A stretch of 64,000 bases of DNA from Aulostomus chinensis. Taxonomy: Eukaryota; Chordata; Actinopteri; Syngnathiformes; Aulostomidae. Under the pieces are notes generated by a model. That model was given only the letters and a program-made list of their open reading frames with translations, was not told the DNA's origin and searched no databases. Location: contig JBBMOA010000001.1 of the NCBI GenBank assembly GCA_037954235.1, positions 16,097,980 to 16,161,979 on the forward strand, given 5' to 3'. Made by a program: the position numbers and the translations under genes. Shown here one piece after another: positions 1 through 10,499 of the stretch (the first letter of the stretch is position 1; each line of letters starts with the position of its first letter).

Positions 1-364
1 ACTGCTGGTTTAATAAAACCACCTGATTGTTTTTCCTATCAGCTCTGATCTGATGGAAGAAACAAAAAGCCAAACTTCATTCGTCCGTGTCCAAACACCA
101 AGTCTGTTGATGTGCAGCACTCCAGTTATTTGTTTCTTTCCAGACAGAAGCAGGTTGGTGGAGGAATAAAACCTCAACAGTGAACACACAGCAATGAGAG
201 AAGTGAACCCTGCACTCAGAGAAGTTGTGTCTGCACTCGCCAACCAGGAAACGCGTCTATCTTCTGTGTGACTGAGGCAGCTGCTCAGAGCTGCGTTTCT
301 CAGCTGTGTGGGGGCGGGACTCTGTGTGCCCCGGCTCAACCACGAGACCTCTGTGTACACTGTC
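1..364. other. Unique flanking DNA, no gene recognised
   Basis: This is ordinary mixed-composition sequence with no repeat structure that I recognise. A minus-strand open frame of 118 codons spans about 10-366. Its translation shows no domain, signal peptide or membrane segment that I know, and it ends inside the A-rich repeat that follows, so I do not call it a gene. Splice-like and TATA-like words occur but none is supported by context. Confidence 0.5.
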
Positions 365-525
365 AAGAAAAAAAACTATAAAAAAAACGGTAAAAAGTCT
401 GGCAGCAGAGTTTCCAGACGAATACCGTCAAATTACAGTGATGAACTGTTCCACAAAATTACATGGAATAAACTGTAAAAATACACAGCAGCTTTCACAG
501 TCCCAACTCATTAAATTACAGTACA
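365..525. repeat. A-rich, ACGGTAAAA/TTACAGTA-type interspersed repeat remnant
   Basis: The stretch opens with two A-runs and ACGGTAAAAAG, continues through GGCAGCAGAGTTTCCAG, and then has AATACCGT, ATTACAGTGATG, AAACTGTAAAAATAC and TTACAGTA. Mixed ACGGTAAA, ACCGT and TTACAGT words around a GGCAGC core are typical of a dispersed repeat family common in fish genomes. That family assignment is from general knowledge. The copy looks diverged, and no clean terminal repeats or target duplication were found. Confidence 0.4.
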
Positions 526-711
526 TTAAAGGTGCCATAGAGAGGTTGAAGGGATATTAATTCTTGTTCTGTGGTGTGATATGTAACCCCACAAAAAATG
601 GTTGGGTCTGTGATGGCTCAGAAGCTTCCTAAAAGGCTCTCTGAAACCGCTATGTTACCATGTTGGGTTTAGAATGCCTCATTTGTCCCTATTGGGGTCG
701 TTTCTGACCTC

Positions 712-788
712 ATCTGGCAACCTCATTATTTATGCAAGTGCATGAGTTGACGGCGATCAGTTGCCGTTGTTTATCTGGCAACCTCATT
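712..788. repeat. Direct repeat inside the TTAA element
   Basis: The 16-base word ATCTGGCAACCTCATT occurs at 712-727 and again at 773-788, a spacing of 61 bp. The intervening DNA contains CGGCGATCAGTTGCCG, itself a small imperfect dyad. This looks like a short internal duplication within the element. Confidence 0.7.
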
Positions 789-1155
789 TAACTACTACTC
801 GGTGATTGGCTGCCCTCACTGTCACTGAAAAGAAAGTACTCCCACTTTCTCGGCTAACTGTCGCCAGTGCTAAGTGTGACGGCTACTGTCAATTGACAAC
901 ATTCCATATCATACAACAACATTTGTAAGATAAGATACCAAGTAGCCACGGCCCATTCGCAGATCCAGCCGTATATGCAGCGGCGGGGTGACCGTCGGGA
1001 CAACTGGGAGTTTTCCTGGTGGCCTGGCCCCTTGGTAGCCTGCCTGGCTGGCGAGATTCCTTCCCCCTCAAGCCAGGCCAGGCCAGCTAGCGACAGACAG
1101 CGCAGATAAAACAACGGTCTCAATTCTATCGAGGCCATTCCTTCAATCAATCTGC

Positions 1156-1294
1156 TCAGTCAGTGCTGCTGCTGCAGGCTCCAGTTGCGACACAAGAGCG
1201 CTGCACTCACTCGGCTCGCTCGCATAATCGCCCCCCCCCCCCGAAATATGTCAAAGGGGTGTGTGTGAGTGGGGGGGGGGGGGGCACTGACTGA
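1156..1294. repeat. 11-bp perfect inverted repeat enclosing C12 and G14 tracts
   Basis: TCAGTCAGTGC at 1156-1166 is the exact reverse complement of GCACTGACTGA at 1284-1294. Inside it lie a run of 12 C at 1231-1242 and a run of 14 G at 1271-1284, separated by 28 bases. The two homopolymers could pair with each other as a hairpin, and the G run could take part in quadruplex structure. No coding or RNA-gene signature accompanies it. Homopolymer lengths are prone to sequencing error. Confidence 0.65.
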
Positions 1295-1482
1295 ACTGTG
1301 ACGTAACACTTCAGCCAAAATCGCATTGGTCCATTTTCCCACGGCGATTCAAAAAAGGGGAGATCCTTCAAACAGAGGTTATGACACTGCCTCACACTTG
1401 GTGTGTGTTCCCCACAGCTGGGGGACGTTGAAGAAACACCAAAAACACAAAAACAATGATTTTCATTCTAGGTGCCCTTTAA

Positions 1483-1993
1483 TTGTTGATAAATGTGAAT
1501 TAAACTGCAGGAAAAAAGGCCCATCACGTAAAAACACATGAAGAACAAGGACCTTTCAGGTTCTTCTCTAAGTTCAGGGCTCTTACTGGTTCATGTATGA
1601 AACAAACCAGTCTATGAGCAGGAATTTCCCATTAAAAAGTTCATTTGACAGTGGAAAAGCAAGCATAGTGATTAAAATTGCCAAGTTTAAGGTCAATCAC
1701 TGTCAATTGAAGCTATTTAGTTGTTACTTTATGAAACTGAGCCAACTTTCTACAGTGATTTCCTGTTAGATTCTGGTTTCTCCAAGTATAAAAACTACAA
1801 CAATGTATAAACACAGAATCTGTACTTGGAACAATAGAGAATTTCTACATATTTACAGTATCACTCCATCACTTTAGAGGATTGGAATGTAAAATAATCA
1901 TTGGACAATGGAAATCATTTATCCTTTAACGAAACAACTTCAGTGCAGAGTTGATAACTGCACTTCAAACTTTGAACTGGTGTCCACATCAAT
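1483..1993. other. Unique AT-rich DNA, nothing recognised
   Basis: No gene, RNA or repeat is visible between the TTAA element and the possible exon fragment. Short open frames are present but have no recognisable protein features. Short words resembling the satellite core (such as CTACAGTGATTT near 1750) occur singly and are probably coincidental. Confidence 0.5.
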
Positions 1994-2254
1994 GTGGAAT
2001 TTGAGGAGGCCACAGCCACAAAATTTCCCAGAGTTCTTGACTATTTGCAGTCTCTTCCCTTGGAGAAGTCAAGTGGAACTACAAGACAAGGAGCAGAAAT
2101 CCAAGCTGCTGGTGGACCACGTGGTGCTGTGTTGATGCTACTTTCCCACTCAAAGGGGATCGTGCAGGAATGTTCCACACGGTTGACCAAACTTCCATTG
2201 CAGAAGAGATTCAGGCAGTTCCACCCACGCCATACATCCTTGTATGCTGTAAGT
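1994..2254 (+). pseudogene. Possible decayed, frameshifted exon with a splice-donor-like end
   Basis: Two adjacent plus-strand reading frames look protein-like rather than random. The first reads FEEATATKFPRVLDYLQSL from about 2000 and continues to EIQAAGGPRGAV near 2130. The second, one frame away, reads FPLKGDRAGMFHTVDQTS from 2143 and continues through AEEIQAVPPTPYILV to about 2245. GTAAGT follows at 2249-2254, a good 5' splice donor. Joining the two parts would require a frameshift around 2128-2142, so the segment, if ever coding, appears broken. I do not recognise the family with certainty. It could be a remnant of a multicopy fish gene or transposon-derived gene, or it could be chance. 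Confidence 0.25.
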
Positions 2255-2542
2255 GTGAGGCAATACAATACAGTATGTTTCAGTGACATACATTGAGACA
2301 GAAGACCTGGTTTATTGGGTGATGTTTATTGACATGCCAATTGGATTGTGGTGCCAATATGGCTGACTTGGTCGGTGTAAATCTTATCATCACAAAACAA
2401 AGTACACACAAATGTTCAAATTACTTTTCTAGACTTTAGTCCCCAAAGGAATTTCAGGCACCTGAAAGTGACTTTCATAAATCTGTGTGTCTGTGTACAG
2501 TACATGTCCCAAAAATGGAAAATAAAATTATTGGTCCCCAAT
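2255..2542. other. Unique DNA between exon-like segment and satellite
   Basis: No gene or repeat is recognised here. The last bases before the array are AT-rich and show no target-site duplication or transposon end that would explain why the array begins where it does. Confidence 0.5.
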
Positions 2543-3349
2543 CTCAAGGATAAAATTACGCTACAGTGATGTAGTGAGAGTTGCTACAAACCTCAAAATG
2601 ATGCTACAGTGATGTAGTGAGAGTTTCTACTAAACTTAAAATAATGCAACAGTATTGTAGTAAGAGTTGCTACGAACCTCAAAATAATGCGACAGTGATG
2701 TCGGAAGAATTGCTAATGATCTCGAAATGATGCTAACAGTAATGTAGTGAAAGTTTCGAATAACCTCAAAGTGATGTTGACAGTCATGTGGTTAGAGTTG
2801 CGAGTAACCTAAAAATGATGCTGACAGTGATGTAGTAAGAGTTGCTAATAACCTCAAAATGATGCTACAGTGATGTCGTAAGAATTGCTAATGATCTCCA
2901 AATGATGCTACAGTGATGTAGTAAGAATTGCTAATGAACTCAAAATGATGCTAACAGTAATGTAGTGATAGTTGCTAATAAACTCAGTGATGCTGAATGT
3001 AATGTAGTAAGAGTTGAAACAAACCTAAAAATGCGACAGTGATGTGGGAAGAATTGCTAATGATCTCAAAATGATGCGACAGTGCTGTAGTAAGAATTGC
3101 TAATAAACTCAAAATGATGCTAACAGTAATGGAGTGATAGTTGCTAATAAACTCAGTGATGCTGATAGTAATGTAGTAAGGGTTGCAACAAACCTTGAAA
3201 TAATGACACAGTAATGTGGTAAGAGTTGCTACGAACCTCAAAATAATGCGACAGTGATGTCAGAAGAATTGCTAATGATCTCAAAATGAGGTGACAGTGA
3301 TATTCTTAAGACTTGCTAATAAACTCAAAATGGTACTGACGGTAATGTA

Positions 3350-6300
3350 GTGATAGTTGCTAATAAACTCAGTGATGCTTACAGTAATGTAGTAAGTGTT
3401 TCGAACAACCTCAAAGTGATGCTGACAGTCATGTAGTAAGAGTTGCTACGAACCTCAAAATAATGCGACAGTGATGTCGGAAGAATTGCGAAAGCTCTCA
3501 AAATGATGCGACAGTGATGTAGTAAGAATTGATACCAATCTCAAAATAATGCAACAGTGATGTCGTAAGAATTGCTAATGAACTAAAAATGAGGCTAAAA
3601 GTAATGTAGTGAGAGTTGCTAATAAACTCAGGGATGCTTACAGTAATGTAGTAAGTGTTTACAACAACCTCAAAGTGATGCTGACAGTCACGTAGTAAGA
3701 GTTGGTACGAACCTTAAAATAATGCAACAATAATGTAGTAAGAGTTGCTACGAATATCAAAATAATGCGACAGTGATGTCAGAAGAATTGCTGATGAACT
3801 CAAAATGATGCTAACAGTAATGTAGTGAAAGTTTTGAATAACCTCAAAGTGATGTTGACACTCATGCGGTTAGAGTTGCGAGTAACCTAAAAATGATGCT
3901 GACAGTAAGATAGTAAGAGTTGCTAATAACCTCAAAATAATGCTACAGTGATGTCTAAAGAATTGCTAATGATCTCAAAATGATGCGACAGTGATCTAGT
4001 AAGAATTGCTAATGAACTCAAAATGATGCCAACAGTAATGGAGTGAAAGTTTCGAATAACCTCAAAGTGATGCTGAAAGTCATGTAGTAAGGGTTGCTAC
4101 GAACCTCAAAATAATGCGAAAGTGACATCGGAAGAATAGGTAATGATCTCAAAATGATGCTACAGTGATGTCGTAAGAATTGCGAATGACCTCAAAATGA
4201 TGCGACAGTGGTGTTGTAAGAATTGCTAATGAACTCAGTGATGCTTACAATAATGTAGTAAGTGTTTCGAACAACCTCAAAGTGATGCTGACAGTGATGT
4301 AGTAAGAGTTGCTACTAAACTCAAAATAATGCAACAGTAATGTAGTAAGAGTTGCTACGAACCTCAAAAAATGCGAAAGTGATGTCAGAAGAATTGCTAA
4401 TGATCTCAAAATGATGCGACAGTGATGTAGTAAGAATTGTTAATGAACTCAAAATGATGCTAACAGTAATGTAGTGAAAGTTTCGAATAACCTCAAAGTG
4501 ATGCTGACAGTCATGTGGTTAGAGTTGCGAGTAACCTAAAAATGATGCTGACAGTGATGTCGTAAGAATTGCTATTAAACTCAAAACGATGCTAACAGTA
4601 ACGAAGTGATAGTTGCTAAAAAACTCAGTGATGCTGACAGTAATGTGGTTAGAGTTGCTCCGAACCTTAAAATAATGCGACAGTGATGTCGGAAGAATTG
4701 CTAATGATCCCAAAATGATGCGACAGTGATGTAGTAAATATTGCTAATGAACTCAAAATGATGCTAACAGTAATGGAGTAAAGTTTCGAATAACCTCAAA
4801 GTGATGCTGACAGTCATGTAGTAAGAGTTGCTAAAAACCTCAAAATAATGCTACAGTGATGTAGTAAGAGTTGCTACGAACCTCAAAATAATGCGACAGT
4901 GATGTCAGAAGAATTGATAATTATCTCAAAATGATGCTAACTGTAATGTAGTGAAAGTTTCGAATAACCTCAAAGTGATGCTGACAGTCATGTGGTTTGA
5001 GTTGCGAGTAACCTAAAAATGATGCTGACAGTGATGTCGTAAGAATTGCTATTAAACTCAAAACGATGCTAACAGTAACGAAGTGATAGTTGCTAAAAAA
5101 CTCAGTGATGCTGACAGTAATGTGGTTAGAGTTGCTCCGAACCTTAAAATAATGCGACAGTGATGTCGGAAGAATTGCTAATGATCCCAAAATGATGCGA
5201 CAGTGATGTAGTAAATATTGCTAATGAACTCAAAATGATGCTAACAGTAATGGAGTAAAGTTTCGAATAACCTCAAAGTGATGCTGACAGTCATGTAGTA
5301 AGAGTTGCTAAAAACCTCAAAATAATGCTACAGTGATGTAGTAAGAGTTGCTACGAACCTCAAAATAATGCGACAGTGATGTCAGAAGAATTGATAATTA
5401 TCTCAAAATGATGCTAACTGTAATGTAGTGAAAGTTTCGAATAACCTCAAAGTGATGCTGACAGTCATGTGGTTTGAGTTGCGAGTAACCTAAAAATTAT
5501 GCTGACAGTGATGTAGTAAGAATTGCTTATCATCTCAAAAGGATGCTAACTGTAATGTAGTGAAAGTTTCGAATAACCTCAAAGTGATGCTGACAGTCAT
5601 GTAGTAAGAGTTGCTACGAACCTCAAAATGATGCTGACAGTCATGTAGTAAGAATTGCTAATGAACTCAAAATGATGTTAACAATGACGTAGTGATAGTT
5701 GATAAACTCAGTGAAGCTTACAGTAATGTAGTAAGTGTTTCGAAAAACCTCAGAGTGATGCTGACAGTCATGTAGTAAGTGTTGCTAATGAACTCAAAAT
5801 GATGCTAACAGTCATGTAGTGATGGTTACTAATAAACTCAGTGATGCTTACAGTAATGTACTAAGTGTTTCGAACAACCTCAAAGTGATGCTGACAGTCA
5901 TGTAGTAAGAGTTGGTACGAACCTCAAAATAATGTGACAGTGATGTCGGAAAAATTGCTAAAGCTCTCAAAATGATGCGACAGTGATGTAGTAAGAATTG
6001 ATACCAATCTCAAAATAATGCAACAGTGATGTCGTAAGAATTGCTAATGAACTAAAAATGACGCTAAAAGTAATGTATTGAGAGTTGCTAATAAACTCAG
6101 GGATGCTTACAGTAATGTAGAAAGTGTTTACAACAACCTCAAAGTGATGCTGACAGTCACGTAGTAACAGTTGGTACGAACCTTAAAATAATGCAAAAAT
6201 AATGTAGTAAGAGTTGCTACGAATATCAAAATAATGCGACAGTGATGTCAGAAGAATTGCTAATGAACTCAAAATGATGGTAACAGTAATGTAGTGAAAG

Positions 6301-6659
6301 TTTTGAATAACCTCAAAGTGATGTTGACACTCATGCGGTTAGAGTTGCGAGTAACCTAAAAATGATGCTGACAGTAATATAGTAAGAGTTGCTAATAACC
6401 TCAAAATAATGCTACAGTGATGTCTTAAGAATTGCTAATGATCTCAAAATGATGCGACAGTGATCTAGTAAGAATTGCTAATGAACTCAAAATGATGCCA
6501 ACAGTAATGGAGTGAAAGTTTCGAATAACCTCAAAGTGATGCTGAAAGTCATGTAGTAAGGGTTGCTACGAACCTCAAAATAATGCGAAAGTGACATCGG
6601 AAGAATTGGTAATGATCTCAAAATGATGCTACAGTGATGTCGTAAGAATTGCGAATGAA
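3350..6659. repeat. Segmental duplication pair, offset 2469 bp (57 monomers)
   Basis: About 3350-4190 is repeated at about 5819-6659. Shared private variants fix the register: AAAGCTCTC at 3491 and 5960, a GATACCAATCTC monomer, CTCAGGGATGC, and GTGACATCGG at 4122 and 6591. Scattered single-base differences separate the copies. Confidence 0.8.
4522..5497. repeat. 477-bp tandem duplication (11 monomers)
   Basis: Positions 4561 and 5038 begin the same run (CGTAAGAATTGCTATTAAAC), and the match extends from about 4522-5020 onto 4999-5497. Shared rare variants include GATCCCAAAATG at 4706 and 5183, AGTAACGAAGTG, and GATAATTATCTC. A related stretch appears again at about 6764-7144, offset 2124 bp (49 monomers) from the first copy. 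Confidence 0.85.
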
Positions 6660-8934
6660 CTCAAAATGATGCTAACAGTAATGTAGTGAGAGTTGCTAAT
6701 AAACTCAGTGATGCTTGCAGTAATGCAGTAAGTGTTTCAAACAACCTCAAAGTGATGCTGACAGTCATGTGGTTAGAGTTGCTACGAACCTTAAAATAAT
6801 GCGACAGTGATGTCGGAAGAATTGCTAATGATCCCAAAATGATGCGACAGTGATGTAGTAAATATTGCTAATGAACTCAAAATGATGCTAACAGTAATGG
6901 AGTAAAGTTTCGAATAACCTCAAAGTGATGCTGACAGTCATGTAGTAAGAGTTGCTACAAACCTCAAAATAATGCTACAGTGATGTAGTAAGAGTTGCTA
7001 CGAACCTCAAAATAATGCGACAGTGATGTCAGAAGAATTGATAATTATCTCAAAATGATGCTAACTGTAATGTAGTGAAAGTTTCGAATAACCTCAAAGT
7101 GATGCTGACAGTCATGTGGTTTGAGTTGCGAGTAACCTAAAAATGATGCTGACAGTGATGTAGTAAGAGTTGCTAATAACCTCAAAATAATGCTACAGTG
7201 ATGTAGTAAGAGTTGCTACGAACCTCAAAATAATGCGACAGTGATGTCGGAAGAATTGCTAATGATCTCAAAATGATGCGACGGTGATGTAGTAAGAATT
7301 GCTAATGTTCTCAAAATGATGCGAATAATAATGGAGTGAAAGTTTCGAATAACCTCAAAGTGATGCTGACAGTCATGCTGTTGGAGTTGCAAGTAACCTA
7401 AAAATGATGCTGACAGTGATGTCTTAAGAACTACTATTAAACTCAAAAAGATGCTAACAGTATCGTAGTGATAGTTGCTAATAAACTCAGTGATGCTTAC
7501 AGTAATGTAGTAAGTGTTTCAAACAACCTCAAAGTGATGCTGACAGTCATGTAGTAAGAGTTGCAACAAACCTCAAAATAATACTACAGTGATGTAGTAA
7601 GAGTTGCTACAAACCTCAAAATAATGCTACAGTGAAGTCGTAAGAATTGCTAATGAACTCAAAATGATGCTAACAGTAATGTAGTGAGAGTTGCTAATAA
7701 ACTCAGTGATGCTGAAAGTAATGTAGTAAGTGTTTCGAACAACCTCAAAGTGATGCTGACAGTCATGTGGTTAGAGTTGCTACGAACCTTAAAATAATGC
7801 GACCGTGATGTCGAAAGAATTGCTAATCATCTCAAAATGATGCTGACAGTCATGTAGTAAGAGTTGCTACTAACCTTAAAATAATGCAACAGTAACGTAT
7901 TAAGAGTTGCTACGAACCTCAAAATAATGCGACAGTGATGTCAGAAGAATTGCTAATGATCTCAAAATGATGCGACAGTGATGGAGTAAGAATTGCTAAT
8001 GTACTCAAAATGATGCTAACAGTAATGTAGTGAAAAATTCGAATAACCTCAAAGTAATGCTGAAAGTCATGTGGTTTGAGTTGCGAGTAACCTAAAAATG
8101 ATGCTGAAAGTAATGTAGTTAGAGTTATTAATAACCTCAAAATAATGCTACAGTGATGTAGTAAGAGTTGCTCCGAACCTCAAAATAATGCGACAGTGAT
8201 GTCGGAAGAATTGCTAATGATCTCAAAATGATGCGACAGTGATGTAGTAAGAATTGCGAATGTACTCAAAATGATGCGAATAGTAATGGAGTGAAAGTTT
8301 CGAATAACCTCAAAGTGATGCTGACAGTGATGTCATAAGAACTGCTATTAAACTCAAAAAGATGCTAACAGTAACGTAGTGATAGTTGCTAATAAACTCA
8401 GTGATGCTTACAGTAATGTATTAAGTGTTTCAAACAACCTCAAAGTGATGCTGACAGTCATGTAGTAAGAGTTGCTACAAACCTCAAAATAATGCTACAG
8501 TGATGTCGTAAGAATTGCTAATGAACTCAAAATGATGCTAACAGTAATGTAGTGAGAGTTGCTGAAAAACTCAGTGATGCTGACCGTAATGTAGTAACTG
8601 TTTCGAACAACCTCAAAGTGATGATGACAGTAATGTAGTAAGAGTTGCTACGAACCTTAAAATAATGCAACAATAATGTAGTAAGAGTTGCTACGAACCT
8701 CAAAATAATGTGACAGTGATGTCGCATGAATTTCTAATGAACTCAAAATGATGCTAACAATAATGGAGTGAAAGTTTCTAATAACCTAAAAATGAAGCTG
8801 ACAGTGATGTCGTAAGAAATACTATTAAACTCAAAATGATGCGAACAGTAACGTAGTGATAGTTGATAATAAACTCAGTGATGCTTACAGTAATGTAGTA
8901 AGTGTTTTGAACTACCTCAGAGTGATGCTGACAG

Positions 8935-10100
8935 TCATGTAGTAAGAGTTGCAACGAACCTCAAAATAATGCCACAGTTATTTCGCAAGAATTGCTAATG
9001 AACTCAAAATGATGCGAAGAGTAATGTAGTGATAGCTGCTAATAAAATCAGTGATGCTTTCAGTAATGTACAAAGTGTTTCGAATAACCTCAAAGTGAGG
9101 CTGACAGTCATGTGATTAAAGTTGCGAGTCACCTAAAAATGATGCTGACAGTACTGTAGTAAGAGTTGCTACGAAGCTAAAAATAATGCGACAGTGATGT
9201 AGTAAGAATTGCTCATGAACTCAAAATGATGCTAACAGTAATGTAGTGATGGTTACTAATGAACTCAGTGATGCCGACAGTAATGTAGTAAGTGTTTCGA
9301 ACAACCTCAAAGTGATGCTGACAGTCATGTAGTAAGAGTTACTACTCACCTCAAACTAACGCAAAAGTAATTTAGTAAGAGTTGATACGAACCTCAAAAA
9401 AATGCGACAGTGATGTCGAAAGAATGGCAAATGATCTCAAAATGATGCGACAGTGATGTAGTAAGAATTGCTATTGAACTCAAAATGATGCTAACAGTAA
9501 TGTAGTGAAAGTTGCGAATAACCTAAAAATGATGCTGACAGTACTGTAGTAAGAGTTGCTAATAACCTCAAAATAATGCTACAGTGATGTCGTAAGAATT
9601 GCTAATGATCTCAAAATGATGCTTACAGTAATTTTGTGACAGTTGCAAATAAACTCAGTGATGCTGACCGTCATGTGGTTAGAGTTGCTACGAACCTTAA
9701 AATAATGCGACTGTAATGTCGGAAGAATTGATAAACATCTCAAAATGATTCGACAGTGATGGAGTAAAAATTGCTTATGCACTCAAAATGATGCTAACAG
9801 TAATGTAGTGAAAGTTGCAAATATCCTCAAAGTGATGCTGACAGTCATGTAGTAAGAGTTGCTACGAACCTAAAAATAATGCCACAGTTATTTTGTAAGA
9901 ATTGCTAATGAACTCAAAACGATGCTAACAGTAATGTAGTGATAGCTGCTAATAAAATCAGTGATGCTTTCAGTAATGTACTAAGTGTTTCGAACAACCT
10001 CAAAGTGAGGCTGATAGTCATGTGATTAAAGTTGCGAGTCACCTAAAAATGATGCTGAAAGTAATGTAGTAAGAGTTGCTACGAAGCTCAAAATAATGCG
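8935..10100. repeat. Duplication pair, offset 910 bp (21 monomers)
   Basis: About 8935-9190 matches 9845-10100. Both carry the private words GCCACAGTTATTT, GATAGCTGCTAATAAAATC (9031 and 9941), GATGCTTTCAGTAATG and GCTACGAAGCT. The copies differ at several single positions. Confidence 0.75.
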
Positions 10101-10499
10101 ACAGTGATGTCGGAAGAATTGGTATTGATCTCAAAATGATGCTAACAGTAATGTAGTGATAGTTGCTAATCAACTCAGTGATGCTGACAGTGATGTAGTA
10201 AGTGTTTCGAACAACCTCAAAGTGATGCTGACAGTCATGTAGTGAGAGTTGCTACGAACCTCAAAATAATGCGACAGTGATGAAGGAAGAATTTCTATTG
10301 ATCTCAAAATGATGTGACAGTGATGTCGTAAGAATTGCTAATGAACTCAAAATGATGCTAACAGTAATGGAGTGAAAGTTTCGAATGACCTCAAAGTGAT
10401 GCTGACAGTCATGTGGTTCGAGATGCGAGTAACCTAAAAATGATGCTGACAGTGATGTAGTAAGAGCTGCTAATAACCTCAAAATAATGCTCCAGTGAG

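Larger units (their letters stand above)
526..1482. mobile_element. TTAA-flanked miniature inverted-repeat element (non-autonomous, piggyBac-like target)
   Basis: A TTAA at 526-529 and a TTAA at 1479-1482 bracket a 949 bp interior. The left end begins AGGTGCCATAGA. The reverse complement of the right end begins AGGGCACCTAGA, matching 8 of 12 positions without gaps, so the termini form an imperfect inverted repeat. Duplicated TTAA with short inverted ends is the hallmark of piggyBac-type, and some other, DNA transposons. The interior has no transposase frame, so the element would have depended on an enzyme made elsewhere. The interior is compositionally uneven, with a GC-rich core at about 940-1300, which may reflect nested insertion or a captured host segment. 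Confidence 0.6.
2543..8930. repeat. Left-edge zone of the satellite, more diverse monomers
   Basis: The first unit (2543-2591) is degenerate: it reads CTCAAGGATAAAATTACG before picking up the normal CTACAGTGATGTAG core. Across this zone monomers vary more than further right, with frequent GTAGTGAGAG and GTCGGAAG variants, several odd-length units and few long stretches of clean 4-mer or 9-mer order. Greater divergence at an array edge is expected when exchange homogenises mainly the interior. The zone still contains recent duplications, listed separately. Confidence 0.6.

Noticed and set aside
10..366. 118-codon minus-strand open frame in the flank
   Set aside because: No recognisable protein feature or gene context; this length is unremarkable in unique DNA.
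854..1541. Overlapping open frames in the GC-rich core of the TTAA element
   Set aside because: They overlap each other on both strands, run through homopolymers giving poly-proline or poly-glycine, and have no transposase signature.
432..1761. Satellite-like words in the flank (ATTACAGTGATG at 432, CTACAGTGATTT at 1750) as the satellite's origin
   Set aside because: They are single 12-base words without the CTCAAA boundary or the rest of a monomer; chance similarity is likely.
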